In this document: positions 22,832 through 34,217 of the stretch, in pieces
Layout: each line of letters starts with the position of its first letter
How positions within the stretch are numbered: the stretch's first letter is position 1
Assembly: GCA_014529385.2 (NCBI GenBank)
Contig: CM043945.1
Coordinates: 144,263,741-144,327,740, forward strand
DNA from: Adiantum capillus-veneris
Taxonomy: Eukaryota; Streptophyta; Polypodiopsida; Polypodiales; Pteridaceae
Direction: 5' to 3'
Length of the DNA: 64,000 nucleotides
The notes under the pieces: model-generated
Told to the model about the DNA's origin: nothing
The model's input: only the letters and a program-made list of their open reading frames with translations
Databases searched by the model: none
Translations under genes and position numbers: made by a program

Positions 22832-23023
22832 TGTTGGGGTATAAAGCCTAATGTGGTCGCCCAAGTAAGTGGGCGGGCCACCAGGTATGTACACATATTC
22901 TTTTGTAAAAACCTAATAAGAACTCACTATGCTCTACACATTACAGTAGAGCGAGTTCACCAGATCGTCGTGCTCTTCTTCTCGCACTCTCTCTCGCGTC
23001 GCACTTCCGCTCGTACTCCTTCA
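22832..23023 (+). repeat. 3' LTR of copia 1
   Basis: Follows the purine-rich AAGTGGGAGG (22821-22830). 192 bp, with about 7 differences from the 5' LTR. Confidence 0.95.
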
Positions 23024-23028
23024 AAAAT

Positions 23029-23840
23029 TGTCTTTTAACTAGTGCATAGGTCTTTTGTATCCCTGGGTGACCAGCACTTGGGCTATCGTGACTTTCTTTA
23101 AGGATTTGATGCTTAAAATCACCCATAGCTGGTACACAAACCCTACCCTTGTAGAGTAAGTACCCGTCGTCAATGGAGTAGTTAGCAAACTTCTCCTCCC
23201 GACGAAGTTTATCGCCCCCCAGTGAAGTCATGACTATCAAAGGTGACGAAGGGCCTACGTGAGAGCTGTCTGGCTCTCTACTATGCTTGAAAGTATGGAT
23301 TAGCCTTTCTGGACTAAATCTAGCTTCTCTACTCGTCGCATCTACGGCTGGTCTCTCTAGAGTAGCACTACGTGCCGACGAGGGATGTGGTCACGTCTAT
23401 GAAGAAGTGAAATCGTGTACAGCATGCCACACCTCTGTAAAAGAAGGATCGTGTTTACATAAGCCTCTTAAAGATTCCAAGAAACTGTTCTTGAAATGTG
23501 TGAAGCTAAGTTCATTAATCTGTGGCATGCTACTAAGTGCATCCGCCACTACATTAAATTTACCTCTTTGGTAACGTATCTAAAGGTCAAATTCTTGTAG
23601 GATCTCCGCCAATCGAGCTTTTCTACCCTTCAATTCATTTTGACTTGAAAGCCATTTCACACTTTCATGGTCCTTGCGAACTTCAAAAGTGGCACCATAT
23701 AAATAGTGTCTCCACTTTTTGAGTGCATGTACAATCGCTAGTAACTCTCGCTCATAAGCAGAGTAGTTACATTGTGCACGATCTAACTTTTTACTTAAGG
23801 GAATTCTAAGAGTCCTTTTAGTTTTGATGTTGTCAAGAGT
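23029..23840 (-). pseudogene. Gypsy RNase H and integrase zinc domain, right part of element D
   Basis: Reading leftward from about 23840: RNase H (NYSAYERELLAIVHAL, RHYLYGATFEVRKDH), a tether with frame breaks, then YLLYKGRVCVP and the HPGIQKTYALVKRQF start of the integrase zinc-binding domain up to the copia insertion. Several stops lie in the tether near 23280-23420. RT, protease and Gag are missing; sequence to the right is unassigned. Confidence 0.75.
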
Positions 23841-25012
23841 TTGTTCGTTGGGTTTAGCTTTATAACATTGACCATCTACATCTTGCGGTAGGTTTTCATC
23901 AAGTTAGAGACGGTTACCAAGCTACGATAATTGGCCTCTTTTGCATCAAATTATGGCTCTATTGCCGTAGCTATCAGTGAAAGAGAGAAGGGCCCTAGCA
24001 TAGACACATGCTGAGAGAGGAAACATGCCTACTAGTGAACACTAAAGGGGTAAAATTCCTCTCAAACCTATCAAGTACATACACGAAAGAGAGAACCGTC
24101 GCTCCTCATATGCACACAGAGTAATCTTGTCTCAAATAAAACCTCTCCTCTTTTGCAATAACTTTTAGTTGTGAAGCTGGACCGATAGTAGCTTTCACAA
24201 TTATGGTTAAATGTGTTTGGCTCGGACATCCTTTGGATGATTTGGGTGTTGCATTGTGGTCTCTACCACCACCATCTTCAAAATTAGTACAATGCACTGG
24301 TAGAGACAAGAAACCCAATGTTTCATGCTCCCACCAAGCACATTGAGGTGCTTAGTGTCTCAAGGTTCCCCTTCTCTAATTTTAGTGTGGGTGTTCTTGC
24401 AATCCTAACTCGAACAACACCTTTGTCTAACTACACCCGTTATTTGGCAAAGGCATTGCTCTTTATTTGGGCCTCAAAAAGAAAGAGAAAGGAGGAAGCT
24501 CGCAAAGATAAGAGCTTGGTGAGGAAAAGAATGGTGGTAGCTCTTGTTTGGGACGTGTGCATGGAGATGAATGGTTAGGAAGTACAAGCGATCACTCACA
24601 CAAGTGGAAAGGCATAGAAGGCCCCCCTCCCCCTTAATTTGGCAAGCATGGGTGGAGCCTACAAGAGGATGGTGGAGAAGTTGGGGAAATGCGAGGGACG
24701 ATGACGAGGGGTTTTTTAAAATTACAATATAGAAATTTTGCATCTTTTTGGGGCTGACGATGACGAGGAGCGATATTGAGGCGTAAGGTTTAGAATACAG
24801 AGGAACCAGATGAAGTGCGACACTCTTTTGGGTTTTTTAAAATTACAATTTAGAAATTTTGCATCTTTTTGGGGTTTTTATATTTCTTTTTTTTGGGTTT
24901 TAAAATAGATAAACAAACAATAGGTAAAAAAGAAAAAAGGTCTTTTTTAGCACAAAAAGAGAGAAATGATTGGTTAGGGAAGAGAGTGAAAGAAGGGGGG
25001 GGGGGGGGGGGG

Positions 25013-25048
<36 letters not shown>

Positions 25049-25700
25049 GCATAAGAATGCAAATGCTTATGCAAAATGTTTATGTAAGGATAGTGAAAAT
25101 GTGGCAGCATAACAACAATCTTTTAGTTAGTCCAAAAAACCATAAACTACGTAGGAAGCATTGACCGATATCTCGTACAATTGACACATACAAATTAATG
25201 ATGGTGCACTGATAAAAGAAATATTTCTTGGAACTTGATTTCTCAACCATGGATACCCATTGATAGCTAATGAAAACCAATGTTTTGGAGGATGGAGCTC
25301 TCGTTTAACATTGGGAGGCTAGCCCGAGACCCATTAATAAAGGAACTTTATAGTAGATAGCTAGCCTTCTCAATCCAAATGTTGCACTATCAAGAGGCAT
25401 CAAGAGACAAGTTCCAACAGTCAGCCACCGTGTGTGGTCTCCATGCTCCAACCATATACCACTCATTGGAGAGGAAGTAGACCACTTGTTGTGCCAAGTT
25501 CCTAATGTAAGAGGGATGATATTGGGGCGTAAGGTCTAGAACAAGGAGCAATCGGATGAAGTGCCACCACGTGCAATGAGAGCAATGTGGTAAGAGGTGA
25601 GAACGAGTGGCCAAAACAAGGGAGCGAAGAATACGCTCTTGTGGGCATGGAGGTAACTTAAATGCACGCGAGCATTCATTCAACAAATAAGAACATGTCT
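23841..25700. other. No recognisable gene; two direct repeats and a simple repeat
   Basis: About 45 bases (GGGTTTTTTAAAATTACAAT then TAGAAATTTTGCATC) occur twice, at 24713-24755 and 24834-24874, and GACGATGACGAGG also occurs twice between 24699 and 24770. A run of G followed by GA repeats lies at 24996-25045. No supported coding frame. Confidence 0.5.
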
Positions 25701-25990
25701 CTAGCTTTTTTTGAGTATGGATGCAAAGTAATCCCATAAAGCAAGCGTAGCCAGGGGCACAACTATAAGAAGCGGCGTGCATGGCAAATCAAGACGTGTT
25801 TTTTTTGGACAGGATTCATACCAATGAGCAGCAATGTCATCTACATAATGAATACAAAAGGACATCTTCCAAATGCTCTCAGCTACGGCTTTTTCAAGTC
25901 CATGTGCACTCAACATCTTCTCATACAAAGCATAGGGAGCTTGCTTCGAACCACACAAAGCCCTTTTTAGACTTGCATACCTTGTTTTCC
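25701..25990 (-). pseudogene. Copia reverse transcriptase relic
   Basis: The frame contains GSKQAPYALYEKM, which resembles the GLKQAPRAWYEKI block of copia RT, and then IHYVDDIAAH around the YVDD active site. Spacing between the two blocks is compressed and the flanks are not recognisable. It belongs to a different element from copia 1-3. Confidence 0.5.
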
Positions 25991-26544
25991 TTACTAGTAT
26001 AGATTCAAACCATTAAAAACAATATTATCAATGCCCTTCTCTTAAGAATTGGCTTTTACCACAAATCTAGAATTCTAGCTATCCACACTACCAACACACT
26101 TATTTTTTACTTAAGAGGCTAGTTAGTACCGATAGCCTTTTCTCTAGGAGTCAAATCACACAAATACCAAGTGTCATTTTTTCATATTAGCATCATACTT
26201 TGCTTGCTTAGCAAATAACCAACCAAATTTTAGGACTTTGTGCCTCATTAAAAGAAACAGGTTGTTCATCATAGATCATCAAGCATTACAATCTAATGAT
26301 GAAAAGACATGCAAAAAAAAGCGAACGAGTATAGTTAAGACAAAGGTGTTTTAGAGTTAGGATTACAAGATTTCACACACATATTTGTGAGAAGGAGAAG
26401 CTTGAGAGGACACAACATTGATATGTACAAAGATAAGGGGTGCCCTAGGTTTATGGGGCACATAAGCAGTGCATATAATTGTCTTGGGCCACAAAACCAT
26501 GTGGCAAAGCTTGAATCTTGACCACACATCATGCCACCCTACCA
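25991..26544. other. No clear gene; possible copia junction
   Basis: On the minus strand near 26540 the integrase-like TPQQNGRVA abuts the copia 3 integrase and then becomes unreadable. This suggests that a second copia fragment was joined here. Nothing else is supported. Confidence 0.3.
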
Positions 26545-27004
26545 TTTTGTTGAGGTGTATCAGACAACATGCTTCTGACCTTCTCTTGTATGGTCCTATT
26601 CATACGTTCTACAACCCCATTCTGTGAAGGATTATATGGTGCAGTAAGTTCCCGCTTAATCCCTTTTGCTTCACAAAAGTCTTGAAAAGCTTTGGAAAGG
26701 TACTCTCCACCATTGTCAGTTCTCAAGCACTTCAGCTTTTGATTACTTTGATTCTCCACAAGCTGCAAGAATGTCTTAAAGACCTTGAGCACCTCATCCT
26801 TGTGCTTCAATAAGTAAACCCATACTTTGCAAGAATAGTCATCTATGAATGTACAAAACTACGCTGCTCCCCCTAGTGACAAACTAGGCATTGGTCCGCA
26901 TAGATCACTGTGCACAAGAGCTAACCGTTCGTCCCTACGACTCCTCTTTGATCTGTGCGGTTCTTGTTGATCCGAGCCTATCACAAATTTTTGTTTATTA
27001 TATT
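26545..27004 (-). pseudogene. Copia 3, integrase piece
   Basis: Minus-strand frame QQEPH..LALVHSDLCGPMPSL, FIDDY (with one stop before it), KCLRTDNGGEYLSKAF, APYNPSQNGVVERMNRTI and a truncated end near 26560. It carries the catalytic Asp, Asp and Glu positions. It follows in protein order directly on the 30778 end of the middle piece of copia 3 (CEHCVYG), so the 3.8 kb between them looks like inserted or rearranged DNA. No clean target duplication was found at the two borders. Confidence 0.7.
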
Positions 27005-27938
27005 TTGTTGGTTTTCCTTGCTTCTAGAGGTTTACAATAAAAGAAAGAGTGAGAACAACCTCTTGGAAAAAAAAAATTAAAAAAAGAGATTTGATAGGAA
27101 TTTTTTCTTGACTAGTTCACCGGAGGTGAAAGGTAGAGGGAGAACCTAGTGGTAAAGGGAAGGGAAAATATGTAAATGTGAAAAGAAAAGATATGATGTG
27201 GTTGTGGAGCCATGCACCCATGATTCAAGGGTCATGAGTGGCTCATATCATCATGGCTTTGGAGCCATATGATGATTCAAACAAATGGGACCCAAGTGGA
27301 AGACTTGGTAAAGGAAGGAACCAGACACATGATTTTGCTGAATTTTTGAAAAATACTTCCACTTCGATCCAAGAAAAGTTGTCTTCATCAAAGTTGTAGC
27401 TGATGAGCTGGAGATTTTGGCCATAATTATTTTATAATTTTTGCATCTACGGTCTAGGAGATATGGCCAAAATGGCGGACGCCAGTTTTTCAATTGTGGT
27501 GGAGACCACCCCCTCTACCTTTACACACACACACCCTTCCTTTTCCACATTGAGACCTTCTCTAAAAATCAGCCATTAGTCTTCTCACCCTCCTCTCCTT
27601 CCTCCTCTCTCTCAAGCTCAAAAACCCATCAAAATTCCTCTTCTAATCACCTCTCAAGTCATGCTTAATCTTGTTGTAATTCATAAGTTCTCATTCAATC
27701 CCTTTCTATTATTACTAGATATGTATTGATTTTATGTAGATTCTTTACATTTTAAAATAAGGAAGCTCTTGGACTCAAGCTATGGAGGAAGGAGTGAAGA
27801 CAACACAAGTGATGATGGAGCTAATTGGTCAACAAATCACTTGGAAGGAGCTTCTTCATTGGTTGAATGTCCCTAATCAAGCTTCATTTGTACAAATTAC
27901 ACTTGGATCTTAACCTCACTCCTAATCACTCTCTTTCC

Positions 27939-27947
27939 TATATAAAG
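27939..27947 (+). promoter_or_regulatory. TATA box of the family B LTR
   Basis: TATATAAAG about 490 bases before the LTR end, in the same sequence context as family A (TATATAAAGAGG). Confidence 0.55.
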
Positions 27948-28260
27948 AGGCCTTCCCCTTTGTAATTTCAAAGCCTCCCTCAGCCCATTGAGTCTTTGTA
28001 TCACTCACCATGAGCCCATAAGCTCATTCATTCACTCTATTCTTGCACATTCTAGAGTGCAAATTGTTTCATGCTAGTAATCTCTCCTTCTCTTACTTAT
28101 GTTAATTAAGAGAAATCTTTTATATATGTGTGAGAGTGCTTGATGTGATCTTGGCTAATCCTTGAGTGGTTGTTTGGTAATCTACATGCTATTTGTGTTG
28201 GGAGTGTTTGAAGTCATCCATTCCTTGTACACACACTAAGGTTAATGCTTCATTCATAGT

Positions 28261-28262
<2 letters not shown>

Positions 28263-28307
<45 letters not shown>
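28263..28307 (+). repeat. CT microsatellite in family B LTR
   Basis: Uninterrupted CT run of about 45 bases, shortly before the LTR 3' end. Confidence 0.95.
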
Positions 28308-28309
<2 letters not shown>

Positions 28310-28430
28310 ATGTAGCGGTCCTAGCCCACGCTTCCAAGACTAGGTGGTGCCCTTATCTCATTTCCCTTGTGGCGCAATGGAGTTTGTTTTGGTGTAGAGG
28401 CCGCCATTCCAAATTTCCTTCGTCATAAAT

Positions 28431-28447
28431 TGGTGCCCCCACGGAGG
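28431..28447 (+). other. Primer-binding site, family B
   Basis: TGGTGCCCCCACGGAGG; differs from the family A site at one base. Confidence 0.7.
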
Positions 28448-28475
28448 AGTTCTCAAGCAGTGCTCTATCAATCCT

Positions 28476-28979
28476 ATGAAGGAAGATCCATCAAATTCTC
28501 CGAGACTTCCACTATGGTCTCTCCAAGAAGCTCGAGAAAAGAAGCGTCTTTATCGACAAACGACACGTATGCGGGTAAAGAGAGTTAACTACACACACCC
28601 TTCTTTGCTTCAAGGAAAATCTTGTAGTCATCAAGTCCCTAGGTCAAAAAATTGTGTTGAGTGCTTTGTGACTAGTGTGAAGACACTTCCTTTCAAGCCT
28701 CGACTTCAGGTGGTGAAAGCACTCTCAAACTCGGGTATTAACAAGTTTTTGGAGGGGGAGCTACACATCAATGGGGTGCGGTATTGGCAAGAGGCTACAT
28801 ATGGTGATGCACTCCAACTACTACTAGCAAGAAGGCTCAAGGTGGTTGAGAGGGTAGCCATCGAACCCTATGAACTCTACAAAGCTGAAGATGGTCACAC
28901 CAAAGCTAGGCTAATCACTGGTGAGCAAATTCTTCGCATCTCTCAAATGGTGGGATCCAAGAGAGCTCAACTTCAATGA
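28476..28979 (+). CDS. Leader ORF of family B, unrecognised (167 codons)
   Basis: An intact frame between primer-binding site and small ORF 1. The start is rich in Arg, Lys and Ser. The second half (ELHINGVRYWQEATYGDAL, then LLLARRLKVVERVAIEPYE) looks like ordinary globular coding sequence. No known domain recognised. It ends 33 bases before small ORF 1. Its size and place recall the extra ORF that some plant gypsy lineages carry upstream of gag, but I see no sequence link. Confidence 0.45.
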   Translation: MKEDPSNSPRLPLWSLQEAREKKRLYRQTTRMRVKRVNYTHPSLLQGKSCSHQVPRSKNCVECFVTSVKTLPFKPRLQVVKALSNSGINKFLEGELHINGVRYWQEATYGDALQLLLARRLKVVERVAIEPYELYKAEDGHTKARLITGEQILRISQMVGSKRAQLQ

Positions 28980-29012
28980 AGTGCTTCATGGAAGTTTGTA
29001 ATTAATGCACCA

Positions 29013-29222
29013 ATGAATAATCCCATTTTCTACAACTTTCAATCAGTTCAGAATGTTAGGGTGAATGTGCGCATTGATAGAAAGATTTTTTTCCAACAAA
29101 GATTGGTCTTCTATTTTGGAGCTGAGAGGTTGAGAGAGATATTGTTGTCCCCTGACCCTATAATATTTCCTATTTTGGAGTATAATGTATCTTTTGATGT
29201 TCACATCTTCATCTTGCTTTAA
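29013..29222 (+). CDS. Leader small ORF 1, family B (69 codons)
   Basis: Intact, MNN start, ends DVHIFILL then TAA. Homologous to 15928-16152 of family C (about 42 of 64 residues identical by eye). Core blocks are FYFGAERLREILLSPDPII and PILEYNVSFDV. It also resembles small ORF 2 that follows it, in the Arg-rich (E)RL..I block, the NP/DP(F/I)I block and the DVxIF tail, so the two may have come from a tandem duplication. Nine bases separate its stop from the next ATG. Function unknown. Confidence 0.65.
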   Translation: MNNPIFYNFQSVQNVRVNVRIDRKIFFQQRLVFYFGAERLREILLSPDPIIFPILEYNVSFDVHIFILL

Positions 29223-29231
29223 GCATACTCC

Positions 29232-29444
29232 ATGAATCATAGGGATTTATATGGACCTTTCCAACCTCTTGCTAGACAAACTGTGCATATAATAGCTAGC
29301 ACAAAGCTTAGGCTCCAAAACATCATAAGGAACTTACTAGGCCCTCGTCGTCTAGCTGAGATTAATGCATCTATCAATCCATTTATTCTACCGTTAATAA
29401 GATATGATTTGGGCCTAGACGTTTTCATCTTTGTGCTGTATTGA
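29232..29444 (+). CDS. Leader small ORF 2, family B (70 codons)
   Basis: Intact; starts MNHRDLYGPFQPLARQ and ends NPFILPLIRYDLGLDVFIF then VLY and TGA. Related to the broken copies at 1364 (family A) and 16149 (family C). The gag ATG follows about 20 bases after its stop. The order small ORF 1, small ORF 2, gag on one transcript would need reinitiation, internal entry or splicing for translation; nothing in the sequence decides which. Confidence 0.65.
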   Translation: MNHRDLYGPFQPLARQTVHIIASTKLRLQNIIRNLLGPRRLAEINASINPFILPLIRYDLGLDVFIFVLY

Positions 29445-29464
29445 GAGGAAGGCAACCCATTTTT

Positions 29465-30777
29465 ATGATGGCTTTCCCAAATTTTTTTGGGCGTAGTGGG
29501 GAAAATGCTGGGGATTTTTTGGATAACTTGGAGATGGCTTTCCTTGTCTCTGGGAGGGATGACGAAGCATTGAAATTGAGAGCTCTTCCTTTGGTGCTCA
29601 AAGAAGAAGCTAGGGTATGGTTCCAGGCTCTAGATCCAACCCAAAGAATTGATTGGGAGGGATTGAAGACGGCTTTCCTACGAAGATTTCAACGAGCCAA
29701 TTCGGCAGAAGAACTATGGCAACGGCTTCTGGCCCTTCATCAAGTTGACCCTCATGGTTATGCAACCTATGAGGAAGGTTTTCTGAAACTTTGGGGACAA
29801 TGGTCAGACTCACTAAACCCTGGTGAGCGAGCTCCCAATTGCCTCCAAAAGGATCGATTTATCACAGGTTTGTACCTCTTGCTAAGGGAGAAGGTAAAGA
29901 GCAAATTTCCAAATGCTTTTGAAGATGCCTTAAGAATTGCTAGGGAAAAGAATAGAAAGATTCTCTATCAAGCCCAAGCTGGCCAGCTAGCTTTGGGAGG
30001 CAATATCACAACTATGGAAGCTTCTCACATACCTCCAAATGTGCCTAATGCACCAGACCGCAATAGAGGTCAACAAGAAGATATGCTCCAACAAATAAAC
30101 AATCTCACAAACCAGCTAGAGGGGTTGAGAGTAAATCTTGTGCAGGGTGCAAGAAGGCCTATTGAGGGAAATGGTGGGAATCGGCCACCAATGCGACGTC
30201 AAGCAAGGGAAATGTTGTGTTACAATTGTGGGGAAAATGGCCACGGCATGTATAATTGCCCTCATCCCAGAAGATATGACTACCCTGTCAGAGGTCCTCG
30301 ACAACAAGTAAGTCCTCCCCGTGCTAGAGCTCAAGCACAAGAGCAACCGCAACCTCAAATTTTGCAGCCACCTCGTGCTCAAGCTCAAGCCCCTGCTACT
30401 CAACCAAATGTGAGCATCATAAGGATGGAGGAGGTCCTCAAGGGCAGAAGCAACCAGGAAGAAATAGCTAAAGGGAAGATGAAGATAGATGAAGTGGCTA
30501 CAATGCCTATCAAACGTGTGTGTGTCCAAGATGAAGTAGGTAAAGAAACAAGCAAGGATGCAAGCAATGAAGCAAGTAAATCTCGGGCAACTAAAGATGA
30601 AGCCAAGAAGAGAAAGACCCGTACTAGGTCTCAAATTGACATCTCTGATTTCCCTATGGGATCTCGGACACAACCTTATGACTTGACAGCTGATGTGAGT
30701 TCTCAAGGACCAAAGATTACTTGGCCACAACTACTTCATATCTCCCCAAAGCTTCGACGACAATGGTCAAAAATGGT
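29465..30777 (+). CDS. gag: Gag of family B, 3'-truncated
   Basis: ATG 29465 (or 29468) starts MMAFPNFFGRSGEN; the frame is open further upstream, but only without ATG. The capsid domain covers the first 180 residues (WFQALDP, KTAFLRRFQ, YATYEEGFL), a coiled-coil-like segment follows (LQQINNLTNQLEGLRVNL), and an intact CCHC knuckle CYNCGENGHGMYNC lies at about residue 252. The tail contains ITWPQLLHISPKLRRQW, the kind of motif that precedes protease in plant gypsy polyproteins. Family B sequence then breaks off into antisense copia 3 DNA near 30778; the ORF runs on to 30835 through copia-derived codons. Confidence 0.8.
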
Positions 30778-32187
30778 CATAAACACAATGCTCACCATAA
30801 ACACAATGCTCACAAAACTCGAAATCATAAAATGAAAAGTCAGGCAAATAACCATAATGAGAAAGTATTTCCATTCCTCTTTTTGACATATGTCCCAGCC
30901 TACGATGCCACAATGACACACTTGGCTACTCAATCACATTTATTACATGGTTTTTAACCTCTGATACATGTAAAGTGTACAGAGTTCCTGACTTGCTTCC
31001 ATGTGCTACAGTCATCGAACCTTTGGAGATCTTCCAAGCGCTGTTCCCAAAAACTGTCACATAACCCGCATCATCCAACTTCCCTGTACTGATCAAGCTC
31101 TTTTGGATTGCTGGAACATGTCTGACATTCTTGAGCCATAAAGAAGAGCCATTCTGAAACTTCAACTGCACATCTCCCACTCCAAGTATGTCACAAACCT
31201 GCTCATTGCCAAGTCTGACATAATCTTTAGTAGTCACATATGATGTAAACCACTCTTTGTGCGGAGAAACATGTAAAGATGCCCCTGAGTCGATAATCCA
31301 ATCACTCAAAGCATGTCCATCCTCTACAGTCAAGAAAACAAAACAAGATTGCTTGTGAGGAAGATGTCACCAGCTGCTATACCAGAATCACTGTCTGAAC
31401 CAGATCCTGTGACATTCACCTCTTCAATCTTCACTGAACTCTTCTTTTCATCTTGCTCAGAACTCTTTGTTTTGCCTTTTTCTTGTTTCCACTTCGTACA
31501 GTCTCTCTTCATGTGACCCTTCTTGCCACAATGGTAGCATTCTATGTCATCCTTTGACTTCGAGTCACGAGACTTACTTCGGTTTTGTGCCTTCTTACCC
31601 TTCTTCTCTTTAGACTGTTGTCTCCCTCGAACGATCAAAGCACTATTGCCTTTGCCTTTGTAAATGTTCTTCCTGTTCACTTCCTCTGTGAGCAAGCTGC
31701 CCTTTACATTGACACTTGTAAGACATTCTGGCGCAACAGAATTACTTAACGCTGTACGAAAAGTATCCCAACTGTCTGGCAAAGTGATTAAGAGAAACAT
31801 ATCCTTCACTGAATCTGGAAAGACTATCTCCTGTGCTGTTAATTGGCTGAAAATTGTGTGAAATTCATTGAGATGATTTGACATGGCTGTCCCTTCCTTC
31901 ATCTTCAAATCCACCAATTTCTTGAGCCAGTAAATCTGAGAAGAAGCACTTTGTTTCTCGTACATACCACATAGCTTTTGCCATACGCCATATGTTGTAG
32001 TCTCTTCTGTTACATTGAAGTAAACATTTTCTGCCAGTGTCAGCATGATTGTGGAACAAGCTAATTCGTCAAGCTCTTCCCACTCATCTTCAGCCATACC
32101 TTCTGGTCTCTCCCCTTTGAGCTTCAGTGGCTTCACTTGTTTTTCCTGCACCAAAACCTACCAAATCTGCTTCTTCCAGAATGGAAA
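30778..32187 (-). pseudogene. gag-pol: Copia 3, Gag and protease piece
   Basis: Minus strand from 32187: FPFWKKQIW, a TAG at 32160-32158, Gag (VYFNVTEETTTYGVWQKL, LNEFHTIFSQL), CCHC knuckle CYHCGKKGHMKRDC, a frameshift near 31335, protease motif DSGASLHVS, then GAG-pre-integrase WHRRLGHMSKRGMEIL and CEHCVYG at about 30795, with a further TAG in between. An 18-bp tandem duplication (CATAAACACAATGCTCAC) marks the border to family B. The Gag start lies beyond the 4.3-kb insertion, at 36505-36566. Confidence 0.85.
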
Positions 32188-32859
32188 TGTGAGGTCCCCA
32201 CCCCGCCGTTTCCAATGGCGGATCTGATGGTGAACCCTGTGGCCACTAGATCTATTGCGGAAGCAAACAAAATGGTTCAGGGTTCGACTAGCAGACGATC
32301 TCTCATCACAAAGTGAGTCGAGTTCGAGCCTACTAGCAGGGAGATCTAGCTCCACCTCGCAGGGGAAGCGTACTTGAACTATCTAGCAATCCTAAGGCCC
32401 ACCTTCCAAGAGGAGAGAAGCCTCGAGTTCATTTTTTCCCATGTTTCAGAGGCACGTACTCTCGAGAATTCCCCACTCTAGGGGCAATAAGCATTACTAA
32501 TATTGAGTAAGCACTATGGGGACAAAGAGTTCCCGACCAATCGGGACCACCCATCTCGTAGGCTTTGGCAACCCGAGCCAAGCCCCCACTTTCCACCCCC
32601 ACACTCACACTTTCTCGTGTGACCTAATTACTAACACAAAGGTTGTTCAACATAGATATTCCTTGTTTAATTCCGAATCACATGGTTCGTTAAAACAGCC
32701 CTTCAACCAGTATTGCAAATAACACCAAGACAGAATTCTAGTAAAAATTCTACTCAAACTTATTCATTAAAATTCCAATGTTCTGGAGGTACAACATCCC
32801 CCCTCCAGCGAGAGTTCATTCCTCCCGTTGTCGCCTAGATGCCCATACAACTAGGTATG

Positions 32860-34166
32860 TCCACCGCATAGAAAGCACTAATGGGGGCTTTTCACAAGCC
32901 AAGCTCCCATACCCCTCTTCTCTCGTCCCCACCCCATGAACACCCCCTCTTAGGGAGGGAGTGATAAAAGGCATTGAAAAAATTAAGAAAAAATAAAGTA
33001 TGATTATGTAAATATATGAGAAAGTTAAAATAGGCCACCTCATGCATGCGGGGCAGCCCATCCCCACCTTGCCTCCTTTTTCTTCACTGTTGCCCCGCCG
33101 AGTGTCCCTTTTCCTCTCCTCCACTCAAAAGGTCAACCCCTCTCTCTTCCCCTTGTCCTTTCTCCTTTCTCTCTCCCCTCAAGATACCCCACCTCTCACC
33201 AATAATGCACCCTAACTCACATGCAACTTACCCTATCTTCCAAAATAGTATACCCCACCCCCCCTTTCTCTCTCCTATCATATCCCATGACCCAAATACC
33301 CCCTCTCTCTCTAAAGGGCTCCATGTCTCTTGTCTTGTAGCTAAATAACCTCCCCCACACTCACACACACTCAGTTTCACTGAAAAAGGTGTCCACAGAC
33401 CCATCCCCACCCGATGGTTACTTGATTTTTCTTGTGTTCACACACATCTGCACACAGATTCACCTCTTAACACACTCCCCTCTCTCCCCTCTTGTAATTA
33501 CTTTATTCTCCATGTCACCTCTCACTTTTTTTCATCAACCCATCTCTCTCCCTTAGTCTCTCTCTTATGAGACTGCTGTTCTGGCACATATACACACAGC
33601 CAGACAAGTGGGGCCCACAGTCACATGGCCTATGGAGATAATGATTTCTTCATTTCTAAATTCTAGAATTTCTCCCCCCTCCTCCCCTATATAAAGAGGG
33701 GTCACCATCACACTAAACACACACACAACATCACCAAAGAACACACTATGCACTATGTGTGCCTAGTGCACACACACACACACACCCACACCATCACCAT
33801 CACCGCAATCACCATGCTTGTCTTGAGCATGACCTCTACACCCTTGGCTATGGAAGATGAAGGGCAACTAAATGAAGGATGATGGCCATAACCCTCGTGC
33901 GAGTCTTCGCCATCAACTCCCACCTATCCGCCATGTGCTCTACCACTCTCTCCCTTCTCATTCCCCTACCCTATGCTCCCCATTTCATCGCCTTATTCTC
34001 TAAATAAAGCTTGTGGTTTTGTGAGTATGTTTTCTTGCAATGTTTTGCCCATGTGAGGTGTGCGGAATCGCCACCTAGTCTTGTGTTTGGAGTGAGCTTC
34101 TGTATGTGTGAAGGGTGTGCGGGTTCGCCATCCTTTTGTGGTGCCTAAGTACTAAGCCGCTATACC

Positions 34167-34217
<51 letters not shown>

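Larger units (their letters stand above)
17448..23028 (+). mobile_element. Complete Ty1/copia element (copia 1), defective, TSD AAAAT
   Basis: The element is 17453-23023 (5571 bp) with 192-bp LTRs at 17453-17644 and 22832-23023, bounded by AAAAT at 17448-17452 and 23024-23028. It is inserted in gypsy element D. The LTRs differ at about 7 of 192 positions by eye, so this is an older insertion than copia 2. Coding capacity is broken by at least two frameshifts and three stops. The protein resembles the Tnt1/Tork-type copia lineage. Confidence 0.95.
27005..28425 (+). repeat. 5' LTR of family B (left border uncertain)
   Basis: The right end (TTCGTCA) is fixed by the primer-binding site at 28431. 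The left end is placed only by the end of copia 3 similarity. TATA box at 27939-27947. A CT microsatellite at 28263-28307 sits in the same U5 position as in family A. No second copy of this LTR is in the window. Confidence 0.55.

Noticed and set aside
30116-30730. 204-codon ORF on the minus strand
   Set aside because: It is antisense to the well-supported family B Gag and has no motif of its own.
27005-30777. Family B as a complete insertion with target duplication in copia 3
   Set aside because: No matching duplication at the two borders and no 3' LTR; a truncated or rearranged insertion fits better.
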